Shown here in pieces: positions 22,366 to 32,800 of a stretch of 42,750 nucleotides of DNA. Numbering within the stretch: the stretch's first letter is position 1; each line of letters opens with the position of its first letter. Origin of the DNA: Rhizobium sp. J15 (GTDB taxonomy: Bacteria; Pseudomonadota; Alphaproteobacteria; Rhizobiales; Rhizobiaceae); contig NZ_NWSX01000053.1 of assembly GCF_002531825.1 (NCBI RefSeq), positions 1 through 42,750 of the forward strand, given 5' to 3'. A model generated the notes under the pieces. The model was not told the origin of the DNA. It was given only the letters and a program-made list of their open reading frames with translations, and ran no database searches. The position numbers were made by a program, and so were the translations under genes.

Positions 22366-24665
22366 GATGCCTCGACGACGGCGAGGGCCGCCATGTTGAC
22401 GACGCCGCGGGAGGTGACCGAGGGCGCCAGGATGTGGGCGGGCATGGCGGCGCCGAGCAGGATCGGGCCGACATGCAGGCCATCTGTCATCGATTTGACC
22501 ACGCCGAGCGTGATGTTGGCGGCATCGAGGTTCGGGAAGACCAGCAGGTTCGCCTCGTCGTGCAGCGTCGTGTGCGGCATGACGCGCTTGCGCAGGGACT
22601 CGGTGATGGCGCTTTCGCCGTGCATTTCGCCATCGACTTCGAGATCGGGAGCGGCGTCGCGCACGAGCTGCAGGGCGTTACGCATCTTCGTGGCGCTTTC
22701 GGATTCGCGCGAACCGAAGTTGGAATGCGAGACGAGGGCGGCGCGCGGGGTGATGCCGAAGCGGCGGATTTCCTCGGCGGCCATCACCGTTGCCTCGGCG
22801 ATCTCCTCGGCGCTCGGATTGAAGGTGACGTAAGTGTCGGTGAAGAAGGTGGCGCCGCGCTGCGAAATCATCAGGCTGAGCGCGGAGAAATCACGCACGT
22901 TCGGACGCTTGCCGATGATCTGGCGGACGTCGCGCAGGTGTTTCTCGTAGCGGCCTTCGAGGCCGCAGATCAGCGCGTCGGCCTCGCCGCGCCTCAGCGC
23001 CAGCGCGCCGATGACCGTGGTGTTGGTGCGCACGATGGTGCGGGCGGCTTCCGGGATGACGCCGCGCCGGCCGACGAGCGAGAAGTAGAGATCGACATAT
23101 TCGCGGAAGCGCGGATCGTCTTCCGGATTGATGACCTCGAAATCCTGCAGCGGCCGGATGCGCAGGCCATAGCGCTTCAGACGCGTTTCGATGACCTGCG
23201 GACGGCCGATCAGGATCGGTTTGGCCAGGCCTTCCTCAAGCAGCACCTGGGCGGCGCGCAGCACGCGCTCGTCTTCGCCTTCGGAGAAGATGACGCGCTT
23301 GCGCTCGGCGGCTTTGGCCGCGGTGAAGATCGGCTTCATGACAAAGCCGGAGCGGAAGACGAAACGGTTCAGCTGATCGAAATAGGCGTCGAAATCCTGG
23401 ATTGGGCGGCGCGCGACGCCGCTCTGTTCGGCGGCTTTGGCGACGGCCGGCGCAATGCGCAGGATGAGGCGCGGATCGAAGGGCGAGGGGATCAGGTAAT
23501 CCGGACCGAAGACCGGGGTCTCGCCGGAATAGGCGCGGGCGGCGACATCGGACGGCTCTTCGCGGGCAAGTGCCGCGATGGCGCGCACGGCCGCCATCTT
23601 CATTTCCTCGTTGATCGTCTCGGCGCCGCAATCGAGCGCGCCGCGGAAGATATAGGGGAAGCAGAGGACGTTGTTGACCTGGTTGGCGAAATCCGAGCGG
23701 CCGGTGCAGATCATCGCATCCGGACGGGCGGCGCGGGCGAGATCCGGCATGATCTCAGGCGTCGGATTGGCAAGCGCCATGATCAGCGGCTTGTCGGCCA
23801 TCTGCGCCAGCAGCTCCGGCTTCAGGACACCGGCGGCCGAGAGGCCGAGGAAGACATCGGCGCCGCCTATATTTTCGGCCAGCGTGCGCGTATCGCTCTT
23901 CTGGGCATAGACGGACTTCCATTCGTCCATCAGCTCGGTGCGGCCTTCATAGACGAGGCCTTCGATATCGTGGACCCAGATATTTTCGCGTTTTGCCCCG
24001 AGGGTCACCAGCAGGTTGAGGCAGGCGAGGGCGGCGGCACCGGCGCCGGAGGCGACGATCTTGACGTTCTCGATCGACTTGCCGGCGAGCTCCAGCCCGT
24101 TCAGGATCGCCGCGGCGACGATGATCGCCGTGCCGTGCTGGTCGTCGTGGAAGACCGGGATCTTCATTTTCTCGCGCAGGCGCCGCTCGACTTCGAAGCA
24201 TTCCGGCGCCTTGATGTCCTCGAGGTTGATGCCGCCGAAGGTCGGCTCCAGCGAGGCGACGGTCGAGACCATCTGCTCGACGCTTGCGGCGTCGATCTCG
24301 ATGTCGAAGACGTCGATGCCGGCGAATTTCTTGAAGAGCACGGCCTTGCCCTCCATGACCGGCTTCGAAGCCAGCGGGCCGATATTGCCGAGGCCGAGCA
24401 CGGCCGTGCCGTTTGAGATGACGGCGACGAGATTGGCGCGGGACGTGTAGTCGGCCGCCGTTTCAGGATTGTCGCGGATGGCAAGGCAGGGGGCGGCGAC
24501 GCCCGGGGAATAGGCGAGCGCCAGGTCGCGCTGGTTGCCGAGCGGCTTGGTCGCCTGGATCTCGAGCTTGCCGGGGCGGGGATAGCGATGGAAGAAGAGC
24601 GCCTGCTCGTCGAGATCGCCGCCCGGCAGGTTCTTTTCCGTCTTGGATTTATCCTGATGATCCAT
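22353..24665 (-). CDS. maeB: NADP-type malic enzyme with phosphotransacetylase-like domain
   Basis: The enzyme decarboxylates malate to pyruvate. The N-terminal half (to about residue 440) is malic enzyme: QATKPLGNQRDLALAYSPGVA, the metal-site region VFHDDQHGTAIIVAAA, and the cofactor loop ASGAGAAALACL. The C-terminal half resembles phosphate acetyltransferase (KRVIFSEGEDERVLRAAQ, ... MTDGLHVGPILLGAA), the typical chimeric layout of rhizobial Tme and Dme. The ATG at 24665 with GGAGG upstream gives 770 residues; codons up to 24788 look non-coding. NADP (Tme, also called maeB) is preferred over NAD (Dme) by overall resemblance only. No phosphotransacetylase activity is expected for such tails. 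Confidence 0.9.
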   Translation of the reverse strand: MDHQDKSKTEKNLPGGDLDEQALFFHRYPRPGKLEIQATKPLGNQRDLALAYSPGVAAPCLAIRDNPETAADYTSRANLVAVISNGTAVLGLGNIGPLASKPVMEGKAVLFKKFAGIDVFDIEIDAASVEQMVSTVASLEPTFGGINLEDIKAPECFEVERRLREKMKIPVFHDDQHGTAIIVAAAILNGLELAGKSIENVKIVASGAGAAALACLNLLVTLGAKRENIWVHDIEGLVYEGRTELMDEWKSVYAQKSDTRTLAENIGGADVFLGLSAAGVLKPELLAQMADKPLIMALANPTPEIMPDLARAARPDAMICTGRSDFANQVNNVLCFPYIFRGALDCGAETINEEMKMAAVRAIAALAREEPSDVAARAYSGETPVFGPDYLIPSPFDPRLILRIAPAVAKAAEQSGVARRPIQDFDAYFDQLNRFVFRSGFVMKPIFTAAKAAERKRVIFSEGEDERVLRAAQVLLEEGLAKPILIGRPQVIETRLKRYGLRIRPLQDFEVINPEDDPRFREYVDLYFSLVGRRGVIPEAARTIVRTNTTVIGALALRRGEADALICGLEGRYEKHLRDVRQIIGKRPNVRDFSALSLMISQRGATFFTDTYVTFNPSAEEIAEATVMAAEEIRRFGITPRAALVSHSNFGSRESESATKMRNALQLVRDAAPDLEVDGEMHGESAITESLRKRVMPHTTLHDEANLLVFPNLDAANITLGVVKSMTDGLHVGPILLGAAMPAHILAPSVTSRGVVNMAALAVVEASQPA

Positions 24666-24988
24666 TGCCGCCTCCGTGCACGTCTTTTTCTGGAGTTCCC
24701 TCCATACATCAATCGGATACGGGCGACAGTATGGAAATGGCGGCGGGGAGAAGTTTTCGTGTGGTGGGCGGCGAAGCAGGTGTGTCACCGCACGCGAATG
24801 CCGCGGCCACCGCCGTCAGCCAAGCCGTGAACCATGCCCGTCTTGCCCCCCAAACGGAACGATCCTATAAGATAGACTATGGCAACACATCTCTGATTGG
24901 CCGCGCCTTGTGGCATTGAGCGAAGCGCAGTCCTGCACGACACCGCGGGGCCACCGCCACTTGTCAAACCAAGATCAGAGATTTTCCA
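24666..24988. other. 323-bp intergenic region, possible promoter
   Basis: This gap separates the divergent malic enzyme and kinase-like genes. TTGCCC (24843-24848) and TATAAG (24866-24871) with a 17-base spacer may form a promoter for the plus-strand gene. Nothing else is recognisable; the short open frames across it show no ribosome sites or family motifs. Confidence 0.3.
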
Positions 24989-25492
24989 ATGCCTACGCTC
25001 TACCTCACTTGCGGTCTTCCCGGTTCAGGGAAGACGTCGCTCGCCAAGATTATCGAACATGAAGCATCTGCCCTCCGTCTGACTGGAGACGACTGGATGC
25101 ACAAGCTTTACCCTGGCATCTCTACTCCAAAAGCCGAAACCGGTCCGTGCCGAGGTAGAGTCGAGAGCTTACAATGGCTGATCGCTCTGCGTGCCATCAG
25201 GCTTCGGTGTAACGTTGTCGTGGATTGGGGCGTGTGGTCGCGGGCAGAACGCGACGCCTGCCGGAACGAAGCTCGTGCGGCTGGTGCCCGGGTCGTTCTC
25301 TGCTTCCTCGACGTTCCCTTTGATGAGCTCTGGGACCGGGTCTCCCGACGAAACGCCGAGCTTCCCGTCGGCGCGTTCGACATCTCGCGACCGGATCTGC
25401 TCAGGTGGTCGAAGCTATTCGAGCCGCCAACCGCCGAGGAGTTGGCGCTTTACGATCGGCAAACCCATCAAGCCATCACCGCGCATACATGA
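24989..25492 (+). CDS. P-loop kinase-like ATP-binding protein
   Basis: The N-terminus carries a Walker A motif, CGLPGSGKTSLAK (about residues 8-20). TGDDWMH (about 31-37) follows, as in AAA_33/zeta-toxin-like kinases where the Asp contacts the substrate or metal. VVVDWGVWSRAERDACRNEA is the mid-domain element of that family, and RVSRRNA near 118 provides lid arginines. At 167 residues it is a compact single-domain nucleotide-dependent phosphotransferase. No antitoxin gene is adjacent, so it is not called a toxin. Its substrate is unknown. The ribosome site is weak. Confidence 0.75.
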   Translation: MPTLYLTCGLPGSGKTSLAKIIEHEASALRLTGDDWMHKLYPGISTPKAETGPCRGRVESLQWLIALRAIRLRCNVVVDWGVWSRAERDACRNEARAAGARVVLCFLDVPFDELWDRVSRRNAELPVGAFDISRPDLLRWSKLFEPPTAEELALYDRQTHQAITAHT

Positions 25493-25626
25493 CACGCCAC
25501 AAGTCAAGGTATCTTCAGTCTGCTTAGTAGGCGGGTCCGCCGCGTATCGATGATCGGCGCGTGTACCGAACGGCATCTTCTGGGCGCCGCGATCTGGCGC
25601 GACGGGCAATCAGGCGGCACTTTCAC

Positions 25627-26133
25627 TTATCTTAACTGTTTAAGTACGCTCGCAGGAAGAAGAGCTTTAAGGCCGATATCGGCTTTATCTTTCCAATATT
25701 TCGCCTTTTCGGCGTCTTTGGGGACGCCCGTACCCGCCTCATACATCTCGCTGAGATAGAGCTGGGCTAGCGTTACATCTTTGTCTGCTGCCTTTTGAAG
25801 CCAAAAGGCAGCTTGGCCAGCGTTTGCAGGAACACCGCGTCCCTGGAGGTACATGCCTCCCAAGGCGAATTGGCCTGGAGGAAAGTCCTGTTCAGCCGCC
25901 TTTCGAAACCAGGCAACCGCCTGATCATCGTCTTTGGTTACGCCGCGCCCAGACGCAAACAATGATCCGAGAGCCGTTTGTGCCTGCGGATCACCAGCCG
26001 CAGCTTGTGGCTGCCAAAGCGCGAAAGCTGTAGCGTAGTCGCGCTGATCGTACGCTGCCTGGGCTGTATCGGCCGCCCTCGCTCCCGACCAAATCGAAAG
26101 AAAAAATACAAATATATATATTAGTCTTCGCAT
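25627..26133 (-). CDS. Exported Sel1-like repeat protein
   Basis: A signal peptide (MRRLIYIFVFFLSIWSGARA then ADT) precedes about four 36-residue Sel1/TPR-like repeats. They show the pattern G-x-x-x-A-x-x-x-L-G, as in DPQAQTALGSLFASGRGVTKDD, FPPGQFALGGMYLQGRGVP and TLAQLYLSEMYEAGTGVP. These fold as helical solenoids for protein contacts. The ATG at 26133 is chosen because GGAG lies six or seven bases ahead; an ATG at 26151 overlaps that site. The gene body is somewhat AT-richer than the metabolic genes. Partners unknown. Confidence 0.82.
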   Translation of the reverse strand: MRRLIYIFVFFLSIWSGARAADTAQAAYDQRDYATAFALWQPQAAAGDPQAQTALGSLFASGRGVTKDDDQAVAWFRKAAEQDFPPGQFALGGMYLQGRGVPANAGQAAFWLQKAADKDVTLAQLYLSEMYEAGTGVPKDAEKAKYWKDKADIGLKALLPASVLKQLR

Positions 26134-26391
26134 GCTTTTCTCCGAAGCCATTTTCTATGCTGCTAGAGGACGGATATCGAGAAGGCCAGAAGCAAGTGCG
26201 CCAATTAAAGGTTGGGTCGGCAAATTTTTCCCCAGATGGTTACCTCGTTACAAACTACGATGTGAGGCTGACTGCGGGATCAGCTTTGCGACTGTGTTTA
26301 GCTAATCCTTTTGGAAAACTTGTTTGACGGCTGCAGCGAGCGCAAAATGCCGGCCGCGACGGTGCGGGGCGCCGGTCGCATGGAGGAAATC

Positions 26392-27831
26392 ATGGACAAT
26401 CTGAACCTGACGACCCTGCAAAGGGGTCAGACGATGGTCAATGACGTGGCCATCGATGCATTTGCCGCCGGATTTCGCGGCAGTCTCCTGACCGGTAAAG
26501 ACATGAATTATGATGAGGCGCGGTCGATCTGGAATGCGATGATCGATCGCCGTCCGGGCCTCATCGCGCGCTGCGCAGGGGCGGCCGATGTCGTGCGCGC
26601 CGTGCGCTTTGCACGTGACAACAGCCTGCTCGTTTCGGTGCGCGGCGGCGGGCACGGCATTGCCGGCAATGCCATGTGCGAGGGCGGTATCGTCATCGAT
26701 CTGTCGCCGATGAAATCCGTGCGGGTGGATACCGAGACGCGCCGCGCCAGGGTCGAGCCGGGCGCCACGCTTGGCGACGTCGACAAGGAAACGCTGGCCT
26801 TCGGGCTGGTGCTGCCGACCGGGATCAATTCCACGACCGGCATTGCCGGACTGACGCTCGGCGGCGGTTTCGGCTGGCTGACGCGGAAATTCGGGCTGAC
26901 CCTCGACAATCTGATTTCGGTGGATGTGGTGACGGCCGATGGGGAGCTGGTCAAGGCGAGCGAGACGGAAAGACCGGACCTCTTCTGGGCGCTGCGCGGC
27001 GGCGGCGGCAATTTCGGCGTCGTGACCTCCTTCGAATTCCAGCTCAACCCGCTCCATCCAGAGGTCTTGGCCGGGCTTGTGGTGCATCCCTTCGCCGATG
27101 CGGAAAAGGTGCCCCGCGAATATCGGCAGGCGCTGGAAGAAGCACCCGACGAGCTGACCTGCTGGGTGGTGATGCGCCAGGCGCCGCCGCTGCCCTTCCT
27201 GCCGGCCGAATGGCACGGCAAGGAGATCGTGGTGCTGGCAATGTGCTATTGCGGAGATATTGCCGCGGGCGAAAAGGCGACAGCCAGATTGCGCGGCATC
27301 GGAAAGCCGATCGCCGATGTCGTCGGTCCTGTGCCTTTCGTCGGCTGGCAGCAGGCATTCGATCCGCTTCTGACGCCGGGGGCGCGCAATTACTGGAAGA
27401 GCCAGGATTTCGCCTCTCTCTCCGATGCGGCGATCGACATCCTCCTCAATGCGGTGCGCAAGCTGCCGGGGCCTGAATGCGAGATATTCGTCGGCCATGT
27501 CGGCGGTGCGGCTGGCCGCATCCCGACCGAGGCCACGGCATTTCCGCAGCGCAGCTCGCATTTCGTCATGAATGTGCATGCGCGCTGGCGGGAAACCGGG
27601 ATGGATGCAAGCTGCATCGGCTGGGCGCGCGAACTCTTCGAGGCAACCAAGCCGCATGCGGTCGGCACCGCCTATATCAACTTCATGCCTGAGGACGAGA
27701 CCGATCGGGTCGAAATGGCTTACGGCGCCAATTACGCCCGTCTTGCCGAAATCAAGCTGCGCTACGATCCGAACAATCTGTTCCGAATGAACCAGAACGT
27801 GAAGCCGGTGGCGGCCGTGCGGGCTGCCTGA
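26392..27831 (+). CDS. FAD-linked oxidoreductase, BBE type
   Basis: The protein is a PCMH-type flavoenzyme of the berberine-bridge family. The FAD-binding domain shows VRFARDNSLLVSVRGGGHGIAG (about residues 66-87; the His is the usual covalent flavin site), TGINSTTGIAGLTLGGGFGWL (about 143-163), and LFWALRGGGGNFGVVTSFEF. A C-terminal BBE segment ends with YGANYARLAEIKLRYDPNNLFRMNQNV. The Cys of bicovalent plant enzymes is not evident. The ATG at 26392 follows GGAGG; the frame is open from 26311. It oxidises an unknown, probably sugar or aromatic, substrate. Confidence 0.88.
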   Translation: MDNLNLTTLQRGQTMVNDVAIDAFAAGFRGSLLTGKDMNYDEARSIWNAMIDRRPGLIARCAGAADVVRAVRFARDNSLLVSVRGGGHGIAGNAMCEGGIVIDLSPMKSVRVDTETRRARVEPGATLGDVDKETLAFGLVLPTGINSTTGIAGLTLGGGFGWLTRKFGLTLDNLISVDVVTADGELVKASETERPDLFWALRGGGGNFGVVTSFEFQLNPLHPEVLAGLVVHPFADAEKVPREYRQALEEAPDELTCWVVMRQAPPLPFLPAEWHGKEIVVLAMCYCGDIAAGEKATARLRGIGKPIADVVGPVPFVGWQQAFDPLLTPGARNYWKSQDFASLSDAAIDILLNAVRKLPGPECEIFVGHVGGAAGRIPTEATAFPQRSSHFVMNVHARWRETGMDASCIGWARELFEATKPHAVGTAYINFMPEDETDRVEMAYGANYARLAEIKLRYDPNNLFRMNQNVKPVAAVRAA

Positions 27832-27923
27832 GGAAAGCGCGTAAGCTTGTTGACGTCTCCGCCGCGCGTTCGGTCTGGCGCGCGGCGATTAATGTCCTCA
27901 AGCAGTGACATGCTCGTCGCCCG

Positions 27924-28484
27924 TCATTCCCCGGTGAGATCAATCAATTCCTGCAGCAGAGCCGTGTCGTCGGACGCGGCTTGATCGTCGGGCCGCAGAA
28001 CATGGGTCAGCCATGCGCCGTCGGCGGCGAGGCGCACGACTTCGAGGCGTGTCCCTGTGTCGGTCGCGGCGTGTCTGGTGAGCCGGTCGCTGATCCATTT
28101 GTGCCAGAGGCTCTTGGAATAGGGATCGGCAAGGACGGTCATGGTCTGCGCCGACCACGGGCTGCTATTGAGGGCGCGGTCGGCAAAGAGCGTGCGCACG
28201 TAGGCGCGGGTAAAGGTGCCGTGGCCGCCCTTGTCCTTGTCCAGCTCCTCGTCGATTTCGCGGTCGAAGCTTTCCATCATGCCGTCGAACACGGCCTCGA
28301 CGAGGGCCTGCTTATTGGGGAAATGATGGAACAGTCCCCCCTTGGTCACGCCGGCTGCACTGGCGACCGCCTGCAGGCTGACGGCGGCCAGACCATGCTC
28401 GAGCGCCAGTTTCGTGGCGCAGTCGAGAAGAGCCTGCCGCACGACATCAGGCTGTTTCTTTCTGTTGCGGGGGCTATCTACCAA
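27924..28484 (-). CDS. TetR-family repressor, probable regulator of the RND pump
   Basis: The N-terminal TetR DNA-binding domain is clear: LDCATKLALEHGLAAVSLQAVASAAGVTKGGLFHHFPNK-like content at about residues 20-58, with the helix-turn-helix around SLQAVASAAGVTKGGLF. The rest is a helical ligand and dimer domain. No ATG precedes this domain in frame; the start is TTG at 28484 and lacks a strong ribosome site, so the true N-terminus is uncertain. It is divergent from the RND operon, and a near-perfect palindrome at 28590-28607 lies between, so autoregulation and control of the pump are likely. Confidence 0.88.
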   Translation of the reverse strand: MVDSPRNRKKQPDVVRQALLDCATKLALEHGLAAVSLQAVASAAGVTKGGLFHHFPNKQALVEAVFDGMMESFDREIDEELDKDKGGHGTFTRAYVRTLFADRALNSSPWSAQTMTVLADPYSKSLWHKWISDRLTRHAATDTGTRLEVVRLAADGAWLTHVLRPDDQAASDDTALLQELIDLTGE

Positions 28485-28589
28485 GGCATGACCCGTGTTG
28501 ACGAAGAGCTTATGGGCGAGGGCGCCCCAGAGTCAGTAGCACTCCCGGGGCCGCGGCACCATGGGCTCTTCCGGTGTGACAGTGCTATC

Positions 28590-28607
28590 ATACCGACCGG
28601 TAGGTAT
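28590..28607. promoter_or_regulatory. TetR operator palindrome
   Basis: ATACCGACC and GGTAGGTAT are half-sites that match at eight of nine positions. An 18-bp palindrome of ACCGACCGGT type is a typical TetR-family site. It lies 106 bases from the TetR start and 106 bases from the RND operon start. Confidence 0.72.
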
Positions 28608-28649
28608 CTTGCAAAGCGAAAAAATATCCGCTACCTGTCGGCTCAGGAG

Positions 28650-28685
28650 GCCCGCCGAACGTCATTTCGGCGGGCTGTCTTTTTT
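28650..28685 (+). terminator. Intrinsic terminator in the RND operon leader
   Basis: GCCCGCCGAA (28650-28659) and TTCGGCGGGC (28666-28675) form a perfect 10-bp stem with loop CGTCAT, followed after TGTC by six T (28680-28685). It lies between the TetR operator and the membrane fusion gene, 27 bases before the start codon. Confidence 0.75.
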
Positions 28686-28712
28686 AGATTATAGTGGCCA
28701 TCCAGAAGGCTG

Positions 28713-29891
28713 ATGAACATGCTTCTTCGAACCAAATCACTGCGTCATGCGCTGATCCTGGCGCTTTTCATCGGCGCCGGCCTGCCGGTTCACGCCCAGG
28801 AAGGCGGCGCGATGCCGCCTGTCGCCGTCAGCGTGATCAGGCTGGATGCCCGACCGGTTCCCGTCGTCAGCGAGCTGCCCGGCCGCGTTGCGGCGACGCG
28901 CGTCTCCGAGGTGCGGGCCAGGGTCTCCGGCATTTTGCAGGAGCGGGTCTTCGAGCAGGGCAGCCTCGTCCACCAGGGCGACGTGCTGTACCGGATCGAT
29001 CCGGCGCTGTTCCGGGTGCGCGTGGCAAGTGCGGAAGCCAGCCTCGAACGTGCCAGGGCGACGCAACTGAATGCCCGCCAGCAGCTGGAGCGCCAGAAAT
29101 CGCTGCGCGATCGCGATGTGGCGAGCGGCATCGAATATGATGCGGCCGCCGTCGCGCTGGCGCAGGCGGATGCCGATGTCGCGTTGGCGCAGGCGGCGCT
29201 CGACGAGGCGAAGATCAATCTCGGCTATACGGAGGTCCGTGCGCCGATCACGGGCATCATCGGCGGCGCGCTGGTGACGGAAGGCGCTCTGGTGACGGCC
29301 GATGCCGGCGATGCGCTGGCGCTGATCCAGCAGATCGATCCCGTCTATGCCGATTTCACCCAATCCTCCGGCGAGCTGCTGGCGCTGAAACGGGCCGTCG
29401 AGAGCGGCGCGCTTGCATCGACGGAACCAGACAAGGCCGATATCAAGCTCGTCTTCGACGATGGCACGGTCTATGGCCAGGCCGGAAAGCTGCTGTTCAG
29501 CAGCGCCAGCGTCGATACGACGACCGGCCAGGTGACGCTTCGCGGCGAATTCCCCAATCCCAAGGGCGATCTGCTGCCGGGGCTTTACATCAGGGTGCGC
29601 ATCGAGCAGGCGATCCGCGAGAATGCGATCGTCATCCCGCAGCGCGCCGTCGTTCGCACCGCCGAAGGCAAGGCGCAGGTCTATGTGGTCGAAGAGGGCG
29701 ATGTCGCCCAGCCGCGTGATGTGGAACTCGGCCAATCCTCCGGCAATGAATGGGTTGTCGAGAGCGGCCTGTCGGCCGGCGAGCGCCTGGTCGTCGATGG
29801 CGTTCAGAAGCTGCAGCCGGGCGCGAAGGTCGCGCCGGAAGAGCAGCGAGAAGGCCAAGTGGCCTCCGGCGAAGCCAGGAAGCCGGAGTAA
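28713..29891 (+). CDS. RND efflux periplasmic adaptor (AcrA/MexA type)
   Basis: This membrane fusion protein links an RND pump to an outer-membrane channel. A signal peptide covers about the first 29 residues (ALILALFIGAGLPVHA-QE), without a lipobox Cys. The adaptor order is visible: lipoyl half VRARVSGILQERVFEQGSLV (about 69-88), alpha hairpin to about 165, second lipoyl half YTEVRAPITGIIG (about 172-184), and beta-barrel with GQVTLRGEFPNPKGDLLPGLYIRV. AGAAGG precedes the ATG. The gene ends five bases before the pump gene. No TolC-like gene is nearby, so a channel from elsewhere must be used. Confidence 0.92.
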   Translation: MNMLLRTKSLRHALILALFIGAGLPVHAQEGGAMPPVAVSVIRLDARPVPVVSELPGRVAATRVSEVRARVSGILQERVFEQGSLVHQGDVLYRIDPALFRVRVASAEASLERARATQLNARQQLERQKSLRDRDVASGIEYDAAAVALAQADADVALAQAALDEAKINLGYTEVRAPITGIIGGALVTEGALVTADAGDALALIQQIDPVYADFTQSSGELLALKRAVESGALASTEPDKADIKLVFDDGTVYGQAGKLLFSSASVDTTTGQVTLRGEFPNPKGDLLPGLYIRVRIEQAIRENAIVIPQRAVVRTAEGKAQVYVVEEGDVAQPRDVELGQSSGNEWVVESGLSAGERLVVDGVQKLQPGAKVAPEEQREGQVASGEARKPE

Positions 29892-29896
29892 GATCG

Positions 29897-32800
29897 ATGG
29901 CACGTTTCTTTATCGATCGCCCGATCCTTGCCTGGGTCTTTGCGATCTTCATCTCTATCGCCGGCCTGATCGCACTTCCGTTCCTGCCGGTCGCCCAATA
30001 TCCGAAGGTCGCACCGCCGCAGCTCAGCATCAGCACCAGCTACCCCGGCGCATCGCCGCAGGACATCTACCAGGGCGTCACCCGCCAGATCGAGGAGGAG
30101 CTGAACGGCGTCGAAGGGCTTTCCTATTTCGAATCGACCTCGGATACCTCAGGCGCGATGACGATCACCGCGACCTTTGCGGCCGGCACCGATATCGACC
30201 AGGCTTCCGTCGATGTGCAGAATGCCATCCGCCGCGTCGAGCCGAGGCTGCCGCAGACGGTCAAGGACCAGGGAATTACGGTCGAGGAGGCATCGTCAGG
30301 CTTCCTGATGTTCATCTCGCTGACCTCGACGGACGGAAAGACAGATGAGGTGGCGCTCGGCGACTATCTCAACAGGAACGTCATCGGCGAACTGCGTCGC
30401 CTCAACGGCGTCGGCCGCGCGCAGCTCTTCGCCTCGCAGCGGGCGATGCGCATCTGGATCGATCCCGACAAGATGGTCGGCCTCAACCTCACCGCATCGG
30501 ATATCAGCGCGGCGATCACGGCGCAGAACGCGCAGGTTGCGGCCGGCCAGATCGGTGCGGCGCCCAATCCGATCTCGCAGGATCTGACGGCGACGGTGCT
30601 GGTCAAGGGACAGCTGACCGACACCAAGGAATTCGGCAACATCGTGCTGCGCGCCAATGCCGACGGTTCGATCGTCCGGCTGCGCGATGTCGCGCGCATC
30701 GAGGAGGGCAGCGAGAGCTACAGCTTCTCTACCCGCCTGAACGGCCAGCCGAGTGCGGCCATCGCCATCCAGCTGTCGTCGACGGGCAATGCCGTCAATA
30801 CGTCCAACCTGGTCAGGGCGAAGATGGAGGAGCTGTCGCGCTTCTTCCCCGCTGGCGTCGAGTATGCGGTTCCTTACGATACCAGCCCATTCGTCTCCGC
30901 ATCGATCGAGAAGGTGGCGCATACGCTCGCCGAAGCCGTGGCGCTCGTCTTCATCGTTATGCTGATCTTCTTGCAGAGTCTGCGTTACACGGTCATTCCG
31001 ACGCTCGTCGTGCCTGTCGCGCTGCTCGGGACGCTCGCGGTGATGTTTGCCGCCGGCTTCTCGATCAACGTGCTGACAATGTTTGCGATGGTGCTCGCCA
31101 TCGGCATTCTCGTGGATGACGCCATCGTCGTCGTCGAGAACGTCGAACGCCTGATGGCGGTGGAGGGGCTGTCGCCGAAGGAAGCGACCAAGAAGGCGAT
31201 GCGGCAGATCACAGGCGCGATCCTCGGGATCACGCTGGTGCTCTCCTGCGTCTTCGTGCCGATGGCCTTCTTCCCGGGCTCCACCGGCATCATCTATCGC
31301 CAGTTCAGCCTGACCATGGTCGTGTCGATCCTGTTCTCGGCCTTTCTGGCGCTGTCGCTGACGCCGGCGCTGTGTGCCACCTTCCTGAAGCCGATCAAGG
31401 GCCATCACGAGAAGAAGGGCATCGCCGGCTGGTTCAACCGCAATTTCGACCGGCTGACCGGCCGCTATGCCCGCACCGTCGGCGGACTGGCCAAGCGCTC
31501 CTGGCGCATGATGGCCGTCTATGTCGCGCTATTGGCCGGCCTCGGCTATCTCTTCGTCAACCTGCCGAGCAGCTTCGTGCCGGATGAGGATCAGGGCTTC
31601 CTGATCGTCGATGTGCAGGGCCCGCCGGAGGCGAGCCGCAACCGGACGGTGGCATCGCTGGAGAGCATCGAGGCGATTTTCCGGAAAGAGCCGGCCGTCG
31701 AGAATATCGTCGCGATCCAGGGTTTCAGCTTTTCGGGGCAGGGACCGAATGCGGCGCTCGTCTTCGTGACGCTCAAGGACTGGGCCGAGCGCGGCGAGGG
31801 CAATTCGGTTCAGGAGATCTCCAACCGCGTCAACATGCAGCTGTTTGCGTTGAAAGATGCGACGTCCTTTGCCCTGTCGCCGCCGCCGATCGAAGGTTTC
31901 GGCACGACCAACGGCTTCACCTTCCGTCTTCAGGACCGTGGCGCGAAGGGGCAGGCGGCTCTCACCGAGGCGGCGGGAATGCTGCTCGGCAAGGCATCGC
32001 AGAACCCGGTGATCGCGGGCGTCCGCCCGGAAGGCATGCCGGATTCGGCGCAGCTGGTGCTTGTCATCGACCGCGAGAAGGCGAACACCTTCGGCGTCGC
32101 CTTCGCCGACATCAACAGCACCATCACCGCCAATCTCGGCTCGAGCTACGTCAACGACTTCCCGAATTCGGGCCGCATGCAGCGCGTCATCGTGCAGGCG
32201 CAGGACAAGAGCAGGCTCCAGGCCGAAGACCTGATGAAGCTCAACGTGCGCAATGCCAGCGGCGGCATGGTGCCTTTGTCGTCCTTCGCCATCGCCGAAT
32301 GGCGCAAGGGACCGGCGCAGATCGTCGGTTACAACGGCTATCCGGCCGTTCGCCTCTCGGGCGCTCCGGCGCCGGGTTATTCGTCGGGTGCGGCGATCGC
32401 CGAAATGGAGCGGCTGGCTTCGGAGCTTCCCGAAGGCTTCGGCTTCGAATGGACGGGGCAATCGCTGGAGGAAATCAGATCGGGCACGCAGGCGCCGATC
32501 CTCTTCGGTCTCAGCATCCTCTTCGTCTTCCTGCTGCTGTCGGGACTTTACGAGAGCTGGTCGATCCCGCTGTCGGTGATGCTGGTCGTGCCGCTCGGCG
32601 TGCTCGGCTGCGTGCTCGCGGTGATGAGCCGCGGCATGTCGAACGACATCTACTTCAAGGTCGGCCTGATCGCGATCATCGGCCTTTCAGCCAAGAACGC
32701 GATCCTGATCGTGGAATTCGCCAAGGACGGCTTTGCCGAGGGCAAATCTTTGATGGATGCCGCGATCGAAGGGGCTCGTCTCCGCTTCCGGCCGATCATC

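Noticed and set aside
22434..24416. 660-codon plus-strand open frame opposite the malic enzyme gene
   Set aside because: It is a shadow of a GC-rich gene: the reverse frame stays open because of third-position bias. The amino acid content is repetitive in Gly, Ala, Arg and Asp, and no family motif is visible.
24989..25492. Zeta-type toxin of a toxin-antitoxin pair
   Set aside because: The kinase fold fits, but there is no small antitoxin gene before or after it, so only a kinase-like protein is called.
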